From the NCBI GenBank assembly GCA_965153355.1, contig OZ231126.1, positions 33,170,001-33,234,000 on the forward strand: DNA of 64,000 bases. Reading direction: 5' to 3'. Below the pieces are notes generated by a model. The model worked only from the letters and a program-made list of their open reading frames with translations, made no database searches and was not told the DNA's origin. The position numbers and the translations under genes were made by a program. The stretch comes from Flaccisagitta enflata (Eukaryota; Chaetognatha; Sagittoidea; Aphragmophora). This document shows, piece by piece, positions 61,323 to 64,000 of the stretch (positions are counted from its first letter, which is position 1; each line of letters begins with the position of its first letter).

Positions 61323-62723
61323 ACCATGGTAAAGAAAAAAAAGGACAACTTCTTTAACTACTTTCTGTTTCACTATGGGCCTGCACCACAGAAAATCCAT
61401 GACTGTTTAAAAGCTCTGCAAAAAATCTTCAAAATGCGACGTTGCTGGATGTTGTAGCTTCATTCATTCAGAAATGACTAGGGGTTAAAGAAAAAAATCA
61501 CAAATTGAAAAAAATGCGCATTTCAATTTTTCCAATAAGAAATTATACTCTTTTTGTTTTTGTAAATTACGAAAGTCAGGATTGTTTAAGGCAGTTTCCA
61601 CAATAAACTAGACTGGCGGAAATTAGGCGACTAAATTTGTTAACATTGATAAAAATGTCATAATTTCATAATGGTCGTACTCAATAACTTGAAATTTGAG
61701 TCTTATGTTCAGAATTTGATACTCTTTCAGATCATATAAAAAGAAATATCTGAATACTTAAAATATGTTCAACTATGTTAATTTCTATCATAATCAGAGT
61801 AACATAAGAGTAACAGGGTGTTAACATATTAGGTCGCTCTCTTCAAAAATCAATATCTTCAGCTAGAATTGACATTAGGGTCTGAAATTTTGCATGTAAC
61901 ATGGGTTATGTCTATATTAAAGGGGGAAAAAGAAATTTTCCATAATACCTAAGATATTGCCATTAAAACTATAGTATACTATTATATGTTAAAATCAAAT
62001 AAATCATCATTTTAGACACATCAACTAAAAGTCAAATTTTTCAACAGTAAATAACAACTGGTCATCATAAAATCTTTAGTTCTTCTTTAGGGATTGCAAT
62101 TAAACAAAAATAACCTACAGTTGGGTAGGCTTAATGATTTTTTTATGTTTTTTTTTATTGTGGTTTTGAGTGTGACATTTGTGTGACATAAAAAAAAGGG
62201 TGATTTTGGCCTAATTTCTGCTACATAGCCTATCAAAATTTAATATATGAAGGATATTAGCTAGGTACTGAATCCCAGGTAATGTGTTACAACAGCTTCT
62301 ATCATTAAGAAAAAGGATTAGCACATTAAAAATGATTGTTTTGCCTGTTACATTATGAATTTCAGCTGGGCCGGTTTATTGTGGAAATGACCTTAAGTTA
62401 TTTGATACCTATGAGCACATTAAAGAACTATGAATTTTCTTTAAATTGGGGCCAAGAACAAATTTCTTACTCAATTCATTCAATTTCTACGTTACAATGA
62501 AAATAACCCATGAAAATCAGGTAGTATTGAATTTCCAAATTCTTGACCACCTGTCTTCATTCTTGTGCCATTTCTAAACAGATAGAGGTAGGACAACCAG
62601 CAAGGTCTCATTTGAAAGATCTTTCACAGAGCTTCAAAATGGTCATAGATTTTGCTGTATTTTCCCCATCTCTTCAATGTTGAACACTACCAAACAAGTA
62701 GTTTGCTTTTTTTTTGTTATGGT
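61323..62723. mobile_element. Nest level 4: ACCATGGTAAAG fold-back
   Basis: ACCATGGTAAAGAAAAAAAA and a near-complement (TTTTTTTTGTTATGGT) are flanked by TA (61321-61322, 62724-62725). The GACGTTGCTGGATGTTGTAG and GTAGGACAACCAGCAAGGTC arms and AGAAATGAC module match the free-standing copy at 32874-33491. Confidence 0.88.
61590..62392. mobile_element. Nest level 5: GGCAGTTTCCAC TIR element with TTAA duplication
   Basis: GGCAGTTTCCACAATAAAC and GTTTATTGTGGAAATGACC are inverted partners (17 of 19 bases). TTAA is on both sides (61586-61589, 62393-62396). TTAA targets are typical of piggyBac-type transposition. The interior is AT-rich with no transposase frame. Confidence 0.87.
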
Positions 62724-63529
62724 TATCCTGATTAAAGATGCAGGCTAGATATGGTCGTTTTCTTCAAACTTGCATGGTGGGCAAATTCAAAAGCGAAGGT
62801 ACAAAAAATTGGTGACCTAAAAAAACTGCACTTCAAGATCTATTCAGATCTTTTTTCAGAATTGGATTAGCTTCTCTAGGAGAAAAGCTATGTCGATTCC
62901 TAATCGGTCAAAAGAAAGCGTACACCCTGTACTTTAGCATGAATACATGGAAATGTGTTTCCATAGCAACCAACACCCATGGGCAATAAAGTATCCTTTT
63001 ATTAGTCTATATTCTGAATATAAATCTCTTCAGTATGTTTGTCTTCCTGTAATAAATTCCCCCGTATTTCCAAGTTTAGACGACATCTACTGTAGCGTAT
63101 TTTGGATTCCTGATATAATTTCCTTTCATTTGATAGGTCGCACTGTATATTTTTATCTGGAAATTATCTTATTATTTTTTAAATGGTAGCTGAAAAAATT
63201 TTTTTGTTTTTTTTTATAAAAATATACAATGTGATCTATCAAATGAAAGGAATTTACATCAAGGATTCAAATATGCTATCAAAATTTTTTTTTCTACTTG
63301 CCCAGTAAATTCTGTATGCAAAATAGGATTTAAAATTGTTAAGCTTGCAATTTTTTTCAAAAAGTGCCAGATGAAATATTTTGAAATGATTGAATCTTGA
63401 TTCCTGCATGTTAGGACTGTACCGAACTAAAGAAAAACTTGCAGTTATCCAAGAAACGTCCTGGCGGTTCTCAAGATCCATAGTGCCCCCCCGCCCCAAG
63501 AAAATAACATTCTCAAAAGACGCACAATT

Positions 63530-63565
63530 TTTGGATGGTTTGCGGTACCCGATGCCCCTAAGCTA
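63530..63565 (-). mobile_element. GGCAGCGGCC-family tail fragment
   Basis: TTTGCGGTACCCGATGCCCC is the complement of the family tail GGCAACGGGTACCGCTGACC. No array or arms follow. Confidence 0.55.
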
Positions 63566-63847
63566 ATGTATTATCTCGGAAATAGAAATGTTTCCACCTG
63601 AATATTAGGTTTGATATTGGAAGAAATAAAGCTACGATACTTAAATTGGTCTCATTTTACAGTCAGTGGACAAAACAAAATAGGTAGAGAGCTCACTCTG
63701 TCGGCTTTGAGTTAACCTACTGTTATTAAACAGAATGCTGTAAACAACAACTGGTTGAAAAATTCACAGCCGGCTGTTATGCTACAAAGTCGGCAAAAAT
63801 TCAACCTAAATAAGATAAAATGTGACTAGCATATTGATAATCCAGAT

Positions 63848-64000
63848 GCAATTCTGAGAAATTTGACATGTCACCTTTAGCACTTTTTGTAAGATACATT
63901 TTTTTAACATTGCATTATAATTAAATTAAACATTGATAAGGATTTCTATTTTCAAATGAAAATATATGTTGTGACATATCAAACTTCTCAGAATTTCAAC
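63848..64000. mobile_element. Fold-back element cut by the window end
   Basis: GCAATTCTGAGAAATTTGAC, ATGTCACC at 63848 pairs with GTGACATATCAAACTTCTCA and GAATTTC at 63972-63998. The centre is near 63925. The outer ends lie partly beyond the window. Confidence 0.7.

Larger units (their letters stand above)
61141..62929. mobile_element. Nest level 3: CAGGGTGTACGC fold-back
   Basis: CAGGGTGTACGCTTTCGTTT and complement are flanked by TA (61139-61140, 62930-62931). The arms include AATCGACATA, AATTCTGAAAAAAGATCTGA and AGATCTTGAAGTGCAG. It is related to 16091-16861. Confidence 0.93.
60735..63092. mobile_element. Nest level 2: CAGTAGATG fold-back
   Basis: CGGTAGATGCCATTCAGACT and AGACGACATCTACTG ends are flanked by TA (60733-60734, 63093-63094). 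It contains the family words CAACTTTCCCACAGTATG and GCTCCCTAGCAACGGCTAAA. Level 3 is inserted at ATTGATA|CTTTAGC. Its left arm shows the empty form (GCTAAAGTAACAATATT). Confidence 0.93.
60528..63485. mobile_element. Nest level 1: CACTA.GGATCTTGAG fold-back
   Basis: CACTACGGATCTTGAGAACC and its near-complement ending at 63485 start arms that match over about 200 bp (GGTACAGTCCT, CATGCAGGAATCAAGA, AATTTACTGGGCAAG). The centre is near 63190. The left arm is interrupted at 60734 by level 2 and resumes at 63093. The intact right arm reads TTGATAGCATATTTG, the uninterrupted site. Confidence 0.92.

Overview
This window is eukaryotic, almost certainly metazoan, intergenic DNA. It has long AT-rich tracts, very many microsatellites (about a tenth of the window by my rough tally), dozens of non-autonomous DNA-transposon copies with recognisable target-site duplications (TSDs), and one fragment of a LINE reverse transcriptase. 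There is no operon-like coding structure, no rRNA or tRNA gene and no convincing complete gene. Nearly all long open frames are translations of microsatellites. The style (CT/GA, CA and CAA microsatellites, hAT and TA-target MITEs, and hairpin-ended elements carrying tandem-repeat cores like the bivalve 'pearl' or HINE elements) would fit a marine invertebrate. The species cannot be named from sequence alone.

Layout. 0-13 kb: microsatellites, a TIR element holding a LINE fragment (1.4-2.5 kb), first copies of the hairpin-ended family that starts AACAAG, a CAGTAGATC fold-back (6.5-7.1 kb) and a GGCAGCGGCC element with a 21-bp array (9.8-10.6 kb). 13-30 kb: a pure (GACC)n array, four hAT-type MITEs with 8-bp TSDs (13.5, 19.8, 21.4 and 22.7 kb), a 166-bp tandem repeat (24.8-25.3 kb), a 19-bp minisatellite (26.7-27.1 kb) and a TA-flanked fold-back (28.7-29.7 kb). 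30-45 kb: long CTTT/GAAA arrays, more fold-backs, two copies of an AATAAAGGCGGC element and more AACAAG and GGCAGCGGCC elements. 45-57 kb: an AACAAG element split by a 951-bp TIR insertion, a 52-codon frame with a hydrophobic start (48.7 kb), a dimeric tandem repeat (51.3-52.1 kb) and a multi-level transposon nest (52.5-55.0 kb). 57-64 kb: an 18-bp telomere-like satellite and a five-deep nest of fold-back transposons (60.5-63.5 kb).

Two results stand out. First, about thirty AACAAG elements and fragments share a terminal architecture whose base pairs, not whose sequence, are conserved. A 5' hairpin, a subterminal 9-10-mer and a 3' hairpin covary between subfamilies (for example AGTCGCGTGC with GCACGCGACT, AGTTGCGGAC with GTCCGCAACT, GATGCGTCCG with CGGACGCATC). 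The cores are interchangeable tandem repeats. The AATAAAGGCGGC family has the same topology. This points to structure-recognised, possibly Helitron/HINE-like mobilisation. Second, the fold-back elements are nested up to five deep, and the unbroken arm of an outer palindrome preserves the empty target site of the inner insertion, so the order of insertion can be read from the sequence alone.

No genes can be shown to work together here. The few possible exons (20.8, 29.7 and 48.7 kb) are low-confidence and unrelated to each other.
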